This document shows, piece by piece, positions 18,357 through 27,570 of a DNA stretch of 64,000 nucleotides (position 1 is its first letter; each line of letters opens with the position of its first letter). The stretch is from assembly GCF_017515565.1 (NCBI RefSeq), contig NZ_JAFWFN010000007.1, positions 30,318-94,317 of the forward strand. Reading direction: 5' to 3'. Made by a program: the position numbers and the translations under genes. The notes beneath the pieces were generated by a model. It was given only the letters and a program-made list of their open reading frames with translations. It searched no databases and was not told where the DNA came from. Origin of the DNA: Halomonas sp. (GTDB lineage Bacteria; Pseudomonadota; Gammaproteobacteria; Pseudomonadales; Halomonadaceae).

Positions 18357-19367
18357 TTAACGAATGGGTGGAGCGTACTGGATGCCGCCGTCATTCCAAA
18401 GGCTGTTTAAGCCGCGTGCAATATTGAAATCTGACCCCGTGCCTACGTTGCGATCATAAATATCCGCATAGTTGCCTACCTGTTTGACGATTTGGTACGC
18501 CCAGTCAGCCTCAATACCCATGGCTTCGCCAAAATTCCCGTCCTGACCTAACAGACGCATCACATCGGGATCTTCTGAGGTGAGATGCTCGTCCACGTTT
18601 TCCTGGCTAACGCCTAATTCTTCGGCGTTAAGCATGGCAAACAGCGACCATTTGACGATGTTGAACCACTGGTCATCGCCTTGGCGCACGGCGGGGCCAA
18701 GCGGCTCTTTAGAGATGATTTCCGGCAGTATGACCGCCATATCTGGGTCAGCAAGTTGCATGCGCTGGGCGTAGAGCTGTGAAGCATCTGAGCTTAATAC
18801 ATCGCAGCGGCCCGCTTCGAAGCCGGCAATCGACTGTTCAGGGGCATCAAACACCACCGGGTCATAGGTCATGCCATTGACACGGAAGTAATCGGAAAGG
18901 TTGAGCTCGCTGGTGGTGCCTGATTGGGTGCAAACCGCTGCGCCATCCAGCTCTTTGGCGCTCTGCACGCCAAGGTCACTAGCCACCATGAAAGCTTGAC
19001 CATCGTAATAGCTGACACCGGTAAAGTGCATCCCAAGCGTGGTATCGCGGCTCGATGTCCACGTGGTGGTACGGGATAGTACATCGACTTCGCCAGACTG
19101 CAGGGCGGTAAAGCGCTCTACAGAGTCTAGCGGTACGAAATCTATTTTTGTTGCATCCCCGAGCGCCGCTGCGGCCACTGCTCGGCAAACGTCGGTATCC
19201 AGGCCACGGTACTGGTCATCGTCATCCAGTGAAGAGAAACCGGGCTGGGCGGCATTGACGCCACAGCGAAGGCTGTCACGGTTCTGCACCGTTTCCAAGG
19301 TGCTGGCCATGGCCACCGTGGGTAGCAGTATGCTGATTCCTAACCCCAACCAACGAACGTTTTTCAT
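18357..19367 (-). CDS. Second amino-acid ABC transporter binding protein
   Basis: This is a 336-residue paralogue of AapJ, alike along its whole length (same SRTTTWTSSRDTTLG, QSGTTSELNLSDYFRVNGM and YAPPIR blocks), with signal peptide MKNVRWLGLGISILLPTVAMA. It lies upstream of aapJ in the same direction with a 244-base gap that contains the aapJ promoter, so it can be expressed separately and probably feeds the same AapQMP channel with altered specificity or affinity. Its own promoter must lie within about 60 bases upstream, between its start and the speE terminator; no sigma-54 element is seen there. Confidence 0.9.
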   Translation of the reverse strand: MKNVRWLGLGISILLPTVAMASTLETVQNRDSLRCGVNAAQPGFSSLDDDDQYRGLDTDVCRAVAAAALGDATKIDFVPLDSVERFTALQSGEVDVLSRTTTWTSSRDTTLGMHFTGVSYYDGQAFMVASDLGVQSAKELDGAAVCTQSGTTSELNLSDYFRVNGMTYDPVVFDAPEQSIAGFEAGRCDVLSSDASQLYAQRMQLADPDMAVILPEIISKEPLGPAVRQGDDQWFNIVKWSLFAMLNAEELGVSQENVDEHLTSEDPDVMRLLGQDGNFGEAMGIEADWAYQIVKQVGNYADIYDRNVGTGSDFNIARGLNSLWNDGGIQYAPPIR

Positions 19368-19423
19368 TTTTATTCCTTAACGTGGGTAGCCAAACAAACA
19401 GGTTTATCAAACAAAGCACGCGC

Positions 19424-19452
19424 ACAAAAAAGGCCGAGCAATGCCCGGCCTT
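19424..19452 (-). terminator. Terminator after speE
   Basis: On the minus strand AAGGCCG / CGGCCTT (7-bp stem, 9-base loop) is followed by TTTTTT, 25 bases after the speE stop. Confidence 0.85.
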
Positions 19453-19476
19453 CGCTGTCAATACCTTCGCGCTTGC

Positions 19477-20337
19477 TTACGCAAAGGCTTTCCGCATAAA
19501 GGGCGGTAGCGCCAGGGCGCCACGGTGGGCATCCTCTGTGTAGTACTGTAGCGGCATTTCGTGGCTGGCGGCAGCTTGTTCGCGAAAGCTTTCCACGTCG
19601 ACGTTTTTGCCTGCCAGCGTCACGCTCCACCAGCCAGAGGGGTACACCGGCTGCGGGAAGGGCAGGGTGGCGACGCTATCAAAGCCTGCTTTACGCATAT
19701 CGTTGCGCAGCTCACGAATGATAGATCCGCTGTGATAGAGCGGCGACTCGCTCTGCTGCACCATGACACCGCCATTTTTTAGGATGCGGTGGCAGCGCTT
19801 CAGGAAGTCGGTTTTAAACAGCCCTTCGGCGGGGCCAACCGGGTCAGTGGAGTCGATAATCAGCACATCGATGCTCTCATCGGCAGCGTCATCTACCCAC
19901 TTCACGCCGTCGGCAAACAGCAGTTCGGCTCGGGGGTCGCCGTTAGCTTCCACCAGCGCTGGGAAAAAACGCTCAGCCGCCTTGGTGACCTCTTCATCGA
20001 TATCGATTTGGGTGACTTTTTCAACGCCGGGGTGACGCAACACCTCCTTAAGCGTTCCACAGTCGCCGCCGCCAATGATCACCACCCGCTTGGGGTCTTG
20101 ATGGGTGAATAGCGCCGGGTGGGCAATCATCTCGTGATAGAGGAAGTTGTCGCGATCGGTCAGCATCACGCAGCCATCCAGCACCATCAGGTTGCCGTAG
20201 GTCTCTGTGGCGTAGACTTCCAGGTGCTGGTAAGGGCTCTGCACATCCAGCAGTTTTTCAGAAATCTTCAGCGAGAAAGCGCTGCCGTGGCTATCAAATA
20301 CCTCGGTAAACCACTGGTCGTCGCGTAAATCGCTCAT
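19477..20337 (-). CDS. speE: Spermidine synthase (polyamine aminopropyltransferase)
   Basis: This is a 286-residue enzyme transferring an aminopropyl group from decarboxylated S-adenosylmethionine to putrescine. The substrate-binding motifs GGGDCGTLKEVLRH and IDSTDPVGPAEGLF are intact, with the catalytic aspartate in the latter. A longer frame to 20355 exists, but the ATG at 20337 has AGGAG 7 bases upstream, gives the family length and overlaps the hemE stop by one base (TAATG), indicating translational coupling. Confidence 0.94.
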   Translation of the reverse strand: MSDLRDDQWFTEVFDSHGSAFSLKISEKLLDVQSPYQHLEVYATETYGNLMVLDGCVMLTDRDNFLYHEMIAHPALFTHQDPKRVVIIGGGDCGTLKEVLRHPGVEKVTQIDIDEEVTKAAERFFPALVEANGDPRAELLFADGVKWVDDAADESIDVLIIDSTDPVGPAEGLFKTDFLKRCHRILKNGGVMVQQSESPLYHSGSIIRELRNDMRKAGFDSVATLPFPQPVYPSGWWSVTLAGKNVDVESFREQAAASHEMPLQYYTEDAHRGALALPPFMRKAFA

Positions 20338-21449
20338 TACTTTGCTCCTGGGCATGGGGCGTTTGTCTGCGTTGCAATGCCCTGGTGGTACTGGGGGCTT
20401 AACTCGTGCAGCGCGTCCATAAAGGCGGTGACATTATCTGGGTTGGTGAACTGGCTGATGCCGTGGCCCAGGTTAAACACGTGGCCCGGGCCGTGGCCGT
20501 AGCTTTCAAGTACGCGTGCAACTTCAGCGCGAATGGCAGAAGGCCGGGCGAACAGCACGTTGGGGTCGAGGTTGCCTTGCAGGGCTACTTTATGACCCAC
20601 TCGTGCGCGGGCGTCAGAAAGCTCGGTAGACCAGTCGATACCCAGTGCATCGGCACCGGCGCAGGCGATGTGTTCAAGCCACTGGCCGCCATTTTTGGTG
20701 AACAGGATGACCGGCACGCGGCGACCGTCGTGGTCGCGGATCAAGCCGGAAACAATCTGCTCCATATAGCGCAGCGAGAACTCAAGATAAGCCGGCGTGG
20801 ATAGCGCACCGCCCCAGGTGTCAAAAATCTGCACTGCCTGAGCGCCCGCACGAATCTGGGCGTTCAGGTAGTCGGTTACCGCGTGGGCCAGGGTGTCCAA
20901 CAGCTGGTGCATGGTGTCTGGCGTATCGTAAAGCATGGTTTTCAGGTGGCGGAAATCTTTACTTGAACCGCCCTCCACCATGTAAGTGGCCAGTGTCCAA
21001 GGGCTGCCTGAAAAACCAATCAGCGGCATACGGCCGTTGAGCTCACGGCGGATGGTCGACACCGCGCGCATCACATAATCAAGGTCGCGCTCGGCGTTGG
21101 GGACGGTGAGTGCAGCAACCTCTTGTGGCGTGCGCACGGTTTTTTTGAATTTCGGGCCTTCGCCGGTTTCAAAATAGAGCCCCAAGCCCATCGCGTCAGG
21201 GATCGTCAATATATCTGAGAACAGAATGGCGGCATCAAGAGGATAGCGCTCTAAAGGCTGCAGCGTGACTTCACAGGCCAAGTCATGGTTGCGACACAGG
21301 TCCATAAAACTACCCGCATCGGCACGGCTGGCGCGGTATTCCGGCAGGTAGCGGCCTGCTTGACGCATCATCCACACCGGAGTGCGGTCAACGGGCTGGC
21401 GTGCCAGCGCGCGTAGAAAACGGTCGTTTTGCAAAGGTGTGGTGGTCAT
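20337..21449 (-). CDS. hemE: Uroporphyrinogen decarboxylase
   Basis: About 370 residues. It decarboxylates uroporphyrinogen III to coproporphyrinogen III in heme synthesis. The N-terminal [16 protein letters not shown] signature, the catalytic aspartate in [11 protein letters not shown], and [13 protein letters not shown] are all present. The ATG at 21449 is chosen; a GTG two codons earlier is possible. It is coupled to speE downstream by a one-base overlap. Confidence 0.95.
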   Translation of the reverse strand: MTTTPLQNDRFLRALARQPVDRTPVWMMRQAGRYLPEYRASRADAGSFMDLCRNHDLACEVTLQPLERYPLDAAILFSDILTIPDAMGLGLYFETGEGPKFKKTVRTPQEVAALTVPNAERDLDYVMRAVSTIRRELNGRMPLIGFSGSPWTLATYMVEGGSSKDFRHLKTMLYDTPDTMHQLLDTLAHAVTDYLNAQIRAGAQAVQIFDTWGGALSTPAYLEFSLRYMEQIVSGLIRDHDGRRVPVILFTKNGGQWLEHIACAGADALGIDWSTELSDARARVGHKVALQGNLDPNVLFARPSAIRAEVARVLESYGHGPGHVFNLGHGISQFTNPDNVTAFMDALHELSPQYHQGIATQTNAPCPGAK

Positions 21450-21667
21450 AAGCACTTGCTCTTAAGAAATTTGCCCGCATTGTAAGGCAGTCATTGTACT
21501 TGAAGATAGGATGCATGGCGGCGTCTGGGCTGGCATTAATCGTCGCACCCTATTAATCGTTGCATCCCAGGGATACCGTGAGGCCGCCGCCGCTTCCTGG
21601 TAAACTATGTGCCCACTTTGCCAACACTGGTGTGGTTAACTGGTTTGGTTGATCAGCGAGGTAACCT

Positions 21668-22303
21668 GTGACCATCCGCTTCATTGCCGCTTCTCGGCTG
21701 CCCACTCCCTGGGCGACATTCACTATGCATGGTTTCGAAGACGAGGCCACGGGTAAAGACCATATTGCGCTAACGCTGGGCGACGTGAGCGGCGGCGAGC
21801 CGGTGCTTGGGCGCGTGCACTCTGAGTGCTTAACCGGCGATGCGCTATTCTCCATGCGTTGCGACTGCGGTTACCAGCTACAAGAGGCGCTTAAACGCAT
21901 TGCCGAAGAGGGCCGCGGCGTTCTGTTCTACCTGCGCCAGGAAGGGCGGGGAATTGGGCTGCTTAATAAAATTCGCGCCTACCACCTGCAAGATCAAGGG
22001 GCCGATACGGTAGAGGCCAACGAACAGCTTGGCTTTGGCGCCGACATGCGCCGCTACGATCTTTGCGTGCCGATGCTCAACCACCTGGGCGTCACCGCGC
22101 TCAAACTAATGACCAATAATCCGCGTAAAGTTGATGCGCTGACCCGCGATGGCGTAAAGGTGGTTGAGCGGCTGCCCATTACCACGGGCCTTAATCCTCA
22201 CAACGAGCAGTACCTCTCCACTAAAGCGGGCAAGCTCGGCCATATGATGGCGCTGGACGATTTTACCCAGGCCAGCGACGTGGATATTGAGCGTAAGGGG
22301 TAG
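21668..22303 (+). CDS. ribA: GTP cyclohydrolase II
   Basis: This is a 211-residue, stand-alone RibA, the first enzyme of riboflavin synthesis. The three zinc cysteines are visible in [17 protein letters not shown], and the GTP-site block [17 protein letters not shown] and the C-terminal [18 protein letters not shown] are intact. It starts with GTG at 21668, with GAGG about 6 bases upstream. It is divergent from hemE. No DHBP-synthase (RibB) domain is fused. Confidence 0.95.
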   Translation: MTIRFIAASRLPTPWATFTMHGFEDEATGKDHIALTLGDVSGGEPVLGRVHSECLTGDALFSMRCDCGYQLQEALKRIAEEGRGVLFYLRQEGRGIGLLNKIRAYHLQDQGADTVEANEQLGFGADMRRYDLCVPMLNHLGVTALKLMTNNPRKVDALTRDGVKVVERLPITTGLNPHNEQYLSTKAGKLGHMMALDDFTQASDVDIERKG

Positions 22304-22325
22304 AAAAAATGAGGCTTGACCGTTG

Positions 22326-22370
22326 TATGCCTTTAACGCAAAGTAAATTTATTGATAACTCAAAGGCATA
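22326..22370 (+). promoter_or_regulatory. Hairpin that can mask the RBS of the GGDEF gene
   Basis: TATGCCTTT (22326-22334) is exactly complementary to AAAGGCATA (22362-22370), with a 27-base AT-rich loop. The right arm contains the only Shine-Dalgarno-like AAAGG, ending 3 bases before the ATG at 22374. Folding would hide the ribosome binding site. It could instead be a DNA operator. Confidence 0.5.
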
Positions 22371-22373
22371 AAG

Positions 22374-23684
22374 ATGCAACGCTTATCTATTTTGCTTGTG
22401 GAAGATGATCCCGGTGATGCTGGTCTTATCAAGTATACGCTTAAGTACGATGATCAAGAGACCACTTTAGATTGGGTAAGCAGCCTCTCAGAGTTAGCCG
22501 ATTATTTACAGCAAGCGCACTTACCCCCTGATATTATTCTGCTCGATTTAAGCTTGCCAGATTCAAGCGGTATTGCAACGGTACAAGCCTGTAAAAGGCT
22601 AGTTGCTGGAACGCCCATTATTGTGTTGACAGGTTACGACAACGCTCACTTTGCGCTAGAAGTGCTGGAAATGGGCGCTCAAGACTATCTTGTCAAAGGC
22701 AGTATTGATGCGGACTCTTTAAAACGCACCATACGCTATGCAATTAGCCGCGCTAAGCTTGAGCAACGTTTAGTGCTTTCTGAAGAGCGCATGGCTGCAG
22801 CCATTGAAGGGGGCAAACTAGGCGTTTGGGACTGGTTGTTTGACCGGAATGAGTTTGTTTATAGTGATCGCTGGCTGGCCACAGTGGGCTTTAAATCTGA
22901 TAGCCCAGATCTGCCAGCTAATGCTGAAGCCTGGATAGAGCGCATACATCCTGAAGAGCGCCAACGCTTTGATCTAGCCGTTGAGCGCCACCTGTCTGGC
23001 GAGTTGCCTAATTACCAGTGCGAATTTCGTATGCTTCACCGCGATGGTCACTGGGTGTGGCTATTTGAATCCGGTCACGTCACTGAGCGAGACGCGTCGG
23101 GAAACCCTATTCGCATGGTAGGCGTACAGCAGGATATTAGTGAGCGAAAAGCGATGGAGAAGCGGCTGACCCATTTAGCGATGCATGATGAGCTAACGGG
23201 TTTGCTTAATCGCCGCAGCTTCATGAATATTGCGGATAGAGAGTACGGGCGGGTTAAGCGCCAAGCTAACTACTGCGTTGGCATGCTTATGCTCGATTTG
23301 GATAGGTTTAAAAGTGTTAATGATACCTATGGACATGCTGCGGGAGATGAAGTGTTAAAACGCTTTTCACACGTGGTAACTGAACAGTTAAGGGAAAACG
23401 ATGTATTTGCCCGTTTAGGGGGGGAAGAGTTTGCAGTTTTGCTTCCTCACACGGAACGAGATGGAGTAGAAAAAGCTGCTGAAAAGCTTAGAGCTGCTGT
23501 TGAGAGCCTGAATATTGATATTGATGAGGCATTAACGATCAAGGTAACTACCAGTATAGGCGTTACCATGATGCACCCTGGCGATGATCGACCCGATGGG
23601 GGGCTAGCCAGAGCAGATAGCGCGCTTTATAACGCAAAGAACAGTGGTCGGAATCGTGTTTGTGTAAATGTAAACAGTGCTTAG
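22374..23684 (+). CDS. Response regulator with PAS and GGDEF domains
   Basis: 436 residues. Receiver domain 1-125 with phospho-acceptor Asp58 (IILLDLSLPD), conserved Thr in VLTGYD and Lys108. PAS_3-type domain about 140-258, ending in QQDISERKAMEKR. Diguanylate cyclase domain 265-434 with active site GGEEF (349-353) and inhibitory I-site RxxD (340-343). It should make cyclic di-GMP in response to phosphorylation and an unknown PAS signal. It is the first gene of a four-gene signalling operon, and the following kinase gene starts 26 bases after its stop. Confidence 0.93.
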   Translation: MQRLSILLVEDDPGDAGLIKYTLKYDDQETTLDWVSSLSELADYLQQAHLPPDIILLDLSLPDSSGIATVQACKRLVAGTPIIVLTGYDNAHFALEVLEMGAQDYLVKGSIDADSLKRTIRYAISRAKLEQRLVLSEERMAAAIEGGKLGVWDWLFDRNEFVYSDRWLATVGFKSDSPDLPANAEAWIERIHPEERQRFDLAVERHLSGELPNYQCEFRMLHRDGHWVWLFESGHVTERDASGNPIRMVGVQQDISERKAMEKRLTHLAMHDELTGLLNRRSFMNIADREYGRVKRQANYCVGMLMLDLDRFKSVNDTYGHAAGDEVLKRFSHVVTEQLRENDVFARLGGEEFAVLLPHTERDGVEKAAEKLRAAVESLNIDIDEALTIKVTTSIGVTMMHPGDDRPDGGLARADSALYNAKNSGRNRVCVNVNSA

Positions 23685-23710
23685 CTTTTAATGCGATAAG
23701 GATAAACGGT

Positions 23711-26263
23711 ATGCAGTTGGCCGCGTTTATAAAAATAACGAAGCAAGGCTGGCTCACCGCCCTAGTGTTAGCGCTTCTACTCCTGCCATGTATTGCCCAG
23801 GCTTCTCTGACTATCGGTGTCTTTGCCTATCGCGATGCAAGCGCTGTAGAGCAGGAGTTTGCCCCTGTGGCAGAAGCTGTGAATAACGCTTTTCCTGAGC
23901 GGTCTGTCGAGCTTAGCGCTTTAAGCCTGGAGCAGTTAGAAGCCGCTATCGAGGCGGGAAGCCTTGATTTTGTACTCACCAATCCGCTGCACTTTTTAAC
24001 GATACGCCACCAATACGATGTAAGTGGCGCTCTGGCAACACTCTCTCGTCCTTATGCAGGGCATCGGCTTAATGCACTGGGTGGTGTCATTGTCACACAT
24101 GCAGATCGTGATGCTCTTCAGCAGCTTGAAGACCTTGAAGGCTTAGTCATTGGCATGCCGGGTAAGCGTTTTCTAGGGGGCTACCTTACGCAAGCTTATG
24201 AAATTTATCAGCATGGGTTTCGCCCAGAACGTTTTGCTATTTATCGTGAACTAGGTAGCCACGACGCCGTTATTCAAGCCCTGATAGATAAAGACATAGA
24301 TGCCGGATTTGTGAGAACGGGCACTTTGGAATTATGGCAGCAGGAGGGGAGAGCCGGAATTGATCAACTTAAAGTGTTAAACGCTCAACAGCATCTTACG
24401 TTTCCTCTAGCACACTCGACCCGCCTTTACCCTGAATGGTCATTTGCCGCGCTGCCCCGCGTCTCTGAAGAAGACAAGCGAGCGGTAAGTAGAGCGTTGC
24501 TGAACATGCTTCCCGATGCACCGTTAGGGTTTGTTGCTCCGATGGACTACCTGCGTCTTGAAGAGACGGCTAGGGCATTGCAGGTACCGCCTTATAACCC
24601 TGGAAGCGCCTCTTTGTTACTGCGTTTGCAGCGTGAATTGGGCACTTGGCTAGGGGTATTAATAGCATTATTGAGCGGCCTGTTAATTTCTTTATTGCTG
24701 CTAGGCGCACTTTATTGGCGGGGGCGTAGACACCTGGTCAAAATTAAAGAGCAGCGCCAGGCGCTTAATCATATTTTGTGGGGGACAGCGGCAGGCACCT
24801 GGGAGTGGAATGTTCAGACAGGTGAAACTCGCTTTAACGAACGCTGGGCAGAGATGGTTGGCTATCGTCTTAATGAGCTAGGCCCCACCACTATCGAAAC
24901 CTGGATGCAGTTTTGCCACCCTGATGATCTAGCTCACTCTAATGCGGCGCTTCAAGACCATTTTGAGGGGCGTGTAGACAGCTATAGCATGGAAGCGCGT
25001 ATGCGCCATCGAGATGGGCACTGGATATGGGTGCATGACCGTGGCCGCATTGTGCAGCGAGATGAAGCAGGGGCACCGTTATGGATGGCAGGTACGCATA
25101 CTAATATAACGTCGCGCAAAGAGGCTGAAGAAGAGGCCTTTTTCGTCACAGAGCAGCTCAAGAAGTTGGCGACGCTGCTGCCGGGTACGATTTATCAATA
25201 TCGTCTTGCGCCTGATGGCCATGCCTGCTTTCCCTACGCCAGCCCAGGCATTGAGGCTATTTATGGCGTAACTGTTGAAGAAGCGGCAAGTGATATAACG
25301 CGTATATTTAACGCTATTCACCCGGATGACCGGGAGGCCGTTGCAGAAAGCATTCTGCTGTCAGCAGAGACATTGACTATTTGGCATGCCAACTACCGTG
25401 TTAACCACCCTAACGGCAAATTGCTGTGGATAGATGGCATTGCCATGCCAGAGCGTTTAAGTGATGGCGGTACCATGTGGCACGGTTACTTACGCGATAT
25501 AACCGCTGCCCATTTACTGCAAAAGGAGCGCGATGAATACCGAGAATCTTTAGAAAAATCAAACCAAGAGCTCGAGCATTTTGCTTACGCGGCATCGCAT
25601 GATTTACGTCAGCCGCTGCGCATGGTGACAAGCTATGGTCAGTTACTGCAGCGTCATTTAGGCAACACGCTAGATGATGATGGCCACACGATGCTGCATT
25701 ACATGCAAGACGGTGCTTCGCGCATCGATAACATGCTGCTATCGCTACTGGAGTACTCCCGTGTTGGCCGTAAAGGGCAGCCTATGCAGGTGATGCCTCT
25801 CAAGGCATCTCTTGAAGAAGCACTCCACTTCCTCAAGCCAAGTATTGATCAAGCGCAGGCGCAGGTAAGTGTCACGGGTAGTTGGCCGGAGGTTGTCGCG
25901 AGTCCCGATGAAATGACACGGCTTTTCCAGAACCTGGTAGGCAACGCATTAAAATATTGTGCGACTGATAAACCAGTGATAATTGAAATTGCAGTAACTG
26001 AACTCTTTGATCATTCGTGCTGGAAAATCAGTGTTTGTGATAATGGTATCGGCATTGCACCAGAGCAGATCACACGTTTATTTAAAGTGTTTCAACGTCT
26101 GCATGCCCGTGAAAAATATGAAGGCACTGGCGTAGGGCTGGCTATTTGTCGGAAGATTGTGGATCGCTATAACGGGCACGTTTGGGTAGAGTCAGCGGGA
26201 GAGGGAAAAGGCAGCTGTTTCTCCTTTACACTACCAATAAATACCGCGGAAGGAGCCGTTTAA
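23711..26263 (+). CDS. Sensor kinase with PhnD-like periplasmic domain and two PAS
   Basis: 850 residues from the ATG at 23711, which has AAGGA 8 bases upstream (an earlier ATG at 23660 lies inside the preceding gene). Signal segment 12-32; PhnD/TtrS-like periplasmic binding domain about 33-290 (LTIGVFAYRDASAVEQEFAPVA); membrane helix 312-335; PAS domains about 355-470 and 485-600; HisKA with His630 (YAASHDLRQPLR); ATPase domain with N-box NLVGNALKY, DNGIGI and GTGVGLAI. The binding domain suggests it senses an anion or small molecule in the periplasm. The H-box is of the phytochrome-like class that usually signals to single-domain receivers. Confidence 0.93.
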   Translation: MQLAAFIKITKQGWLTALVLALLLLPCIAQASLTIGVFAYRDASAVEQEFAPVAEAVNNAFPERSVELSALSLEQLEAAIEAGSLDFVLTNPLHFLTIRHQYDVSGALATLSRPYAGHRLNALGGVIVTHADRDALQQLEDLEGLVIGMPGKRFLGGYLTQAYEIYQHGFRPERFAIYRELGSHDAVIQALIDKDIDAGFVRTGTLELWQQEGRAGIDQLKVLNAQQHLTFPLAHSTRLYPEWSFAALPRVSEEDKRAVSRALLNMLPDAPLGFVAPMDYLRLEETARALQVPPYNPGSASLLLRLQRELGTWLGVLIALLSGLLISLLLLGALYWRGRRHLVKIKEQRQALNHILWGTAAGTWEWNVQTGETRFNERWAEMVGYRLNELGPTTIETWMQFCHPDDLAHSNAALQDHFEGRVDSYSMEARMRHRDGHWIWVHDRGRIVQRDEAGAPLWMAGTHTNITSRKEAEEEAFFVTEQLKKLATLLPGTIYQYRLAPDGHACFPYASPGIEAIYGVTVEEAASDITRIFNAIHPDDREAVAESILLSAETLTIWHANYRVNHPNGKLLWIDGIAMPERLSDGGTMWHGYLRDITAAHLLQKERDEYRESLEKSNQELEHFAYAASHDLRQPLRMVTSYGQLLQRHLGNTLDDDGHTMLHYMQDGASRIDNMLLSLLEYSRVGRKGQPMQVMPLKASLEEALHFLKPSIDQAQAQVSVTGSWPEVVASPDEMTRLFQNLVGNALKYCATDKPVIIEIAVTELFDHSCWKISVCDNGIGIAPEQITRLFKVFQRLHAREKYEGTGVGLAICRKIVDRYNGHVWVESAGEGKGSCFSFTLPINTAEGAV

Positions 26264-27570
26264 TGCAACAAGCGCTACGGCTTTTCGGCTTCCTGCTAGT
26301 GTTGTTGCTACCCATGTTTGCATGGGCCACACCAAGTTTTGATGAGTATTTTGAACGTCACTCAGCCCCTATGTGGATGATTGACACCACGAGTGGAGAC
26401 ATCGTACGCGCCAACGCCGCTGCTTATGAATTTTATGGCTACGATGATCTTGAACAGCGAAATATCAGCCAAATTAACATGCTGACACCTGCGCAAATAC
26501 AAGATGAAATCGCCCGCGCGCGCGACCGCTCTGCCAATCACCTTTTTATGCGTCACCAGCTTTCCGATGGCACCGTGAAAGTTGTGGGTATTTATACTCA
26601 ACGGCATGATGTTGGTGACCGTGAGGTGCTGATATCTTCAATTTATGACACAAGTGAGTTCGAAAGCTCTGCTGAGCGGCACTATATTAAAAGCGTTGAG
26701 CAGCAAGTAGATCTTCAGACCGCAGCATTGATAGCTGCTGAGCGCAGGACAAGATGGATAAGCTTAATCGCTATTTCTGCACAGGCGTTGTTCATACTTT
26801 TACTGATCATGATGGTTATCCGGCTACGTAAAGCCAAGAAAGATAATGAACAGCTGATTGATGCGCTTTCTCACCAAAATAGTGATTTGGAAAGGCTGGG
26901 GCATGTGATGGCCCACCATTTTCAAGAGCCTAGCCGACGCTTAATTAGCTTTTCACAGCAGTTAAAGCGGGACATTGTTGCCACTGCTTCCCCAAATACG
27001 GCAATGGCTGTTCATTTCATAAGCACGCAGTCTCAGCGTTTAAGTGAACTCGTTTCAGATGTGCAGCGCTATTTAAGCCTGGGCACCGTTCCACCAGTAT
27101 TCGAGCTGTTAGATACCCAGTCAATCTTGCAAGACGTATATCAGACGGAAGACCTGTTAGCGCCCCTGCGGCTAGAGAGCGAGCTGGAGATTTCCACACC
27201 GCTGCCCCGTGTATATTTTGATAAGAAACAGCTAAGCCTTATTTTTAAAATATTGCTGCACAATGCTTGGCAGTATCGCTGCAAAGATAGGCCGGTAAGA
27301 GTCGTTATCAGTGGGTTGAAAGTAGGCGACCGGGTGCGTTTTCGGGTAGAAGATAATGGCCAAGGGGTTGCGCCTGAATACCGTAAGCAGATTTTCGATA
27401 TGTTCTCGCGGCTAGTGCCTAATAACGAAGAGTACCCAGGGACAGGGATGGGGTTAGCGCTGGTGGCCAAAGCACTTAGAAAAACAAACAGCCGTATAAG
27501 CATTGAAGATGGCCCCCAAGGGGGTGCTTGTTTTATATTTGATTTGCCTGCGGTAGGGAGTGAAAAATGA
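26263..27570 (+). CDS. Sensor kinase with predicted periplasmic PAS domain
   Basis: 435 residues from the ATG at 26263 (GGAAGGAG upstream; overlaps the previous stop by one base). A signal-like helix (4-22) is followed by an S-box-like PAS (about 33-132), a membrane helix (165-187), and a kinase core whose H-box reads MAHHFQEPSRR, with His218 as probable phospho-acceptor and His instead of the usual Asp next to it. N-box LLHNAWQY, DNGQGV and GTGMGLAL are present. The topology places the PAS outside the cytoplasm. The last 4 bases overlap the downstream receiver gene, its likely partner. Confidence 0.88.
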   Translation: MQQALRLFGFLLVLLLPMFAWATPSFDEYFERHSAPMWMIDTTSGDIVRANAAAYEFYGYDDLEQRNISQINMLTPAQIQDEIARARDRSANHLFMRHQLSDGTVKVVGIYTQRHDVGDREVLISSIYDTSEFESSAERHYIKSVEQQVDLQTAALIAAERRTRWISLIAISAQALFILLLIMMVIRLRKAKKDNEQLIDALSHQNSDLERLGHVMAHHFQEPSRRLISFSQQLKRDIVATASPNTAMAVHFISTQSQRLSELVSDVQRYLSLGTVPPVFELLDTQSILQDVYQTEDLLAPLRLESELEISTPLPRVYFDKKQLSLIFKILLHNAWQYRCKDRPVRVVISGLKVGDRVRFRVEDNGQGVAPEYRKQIFDMFSRLVPNNEEYPGTGMGLALVAKALRKTNSRISIEDGPQGGACFIFDLPAVGSEK

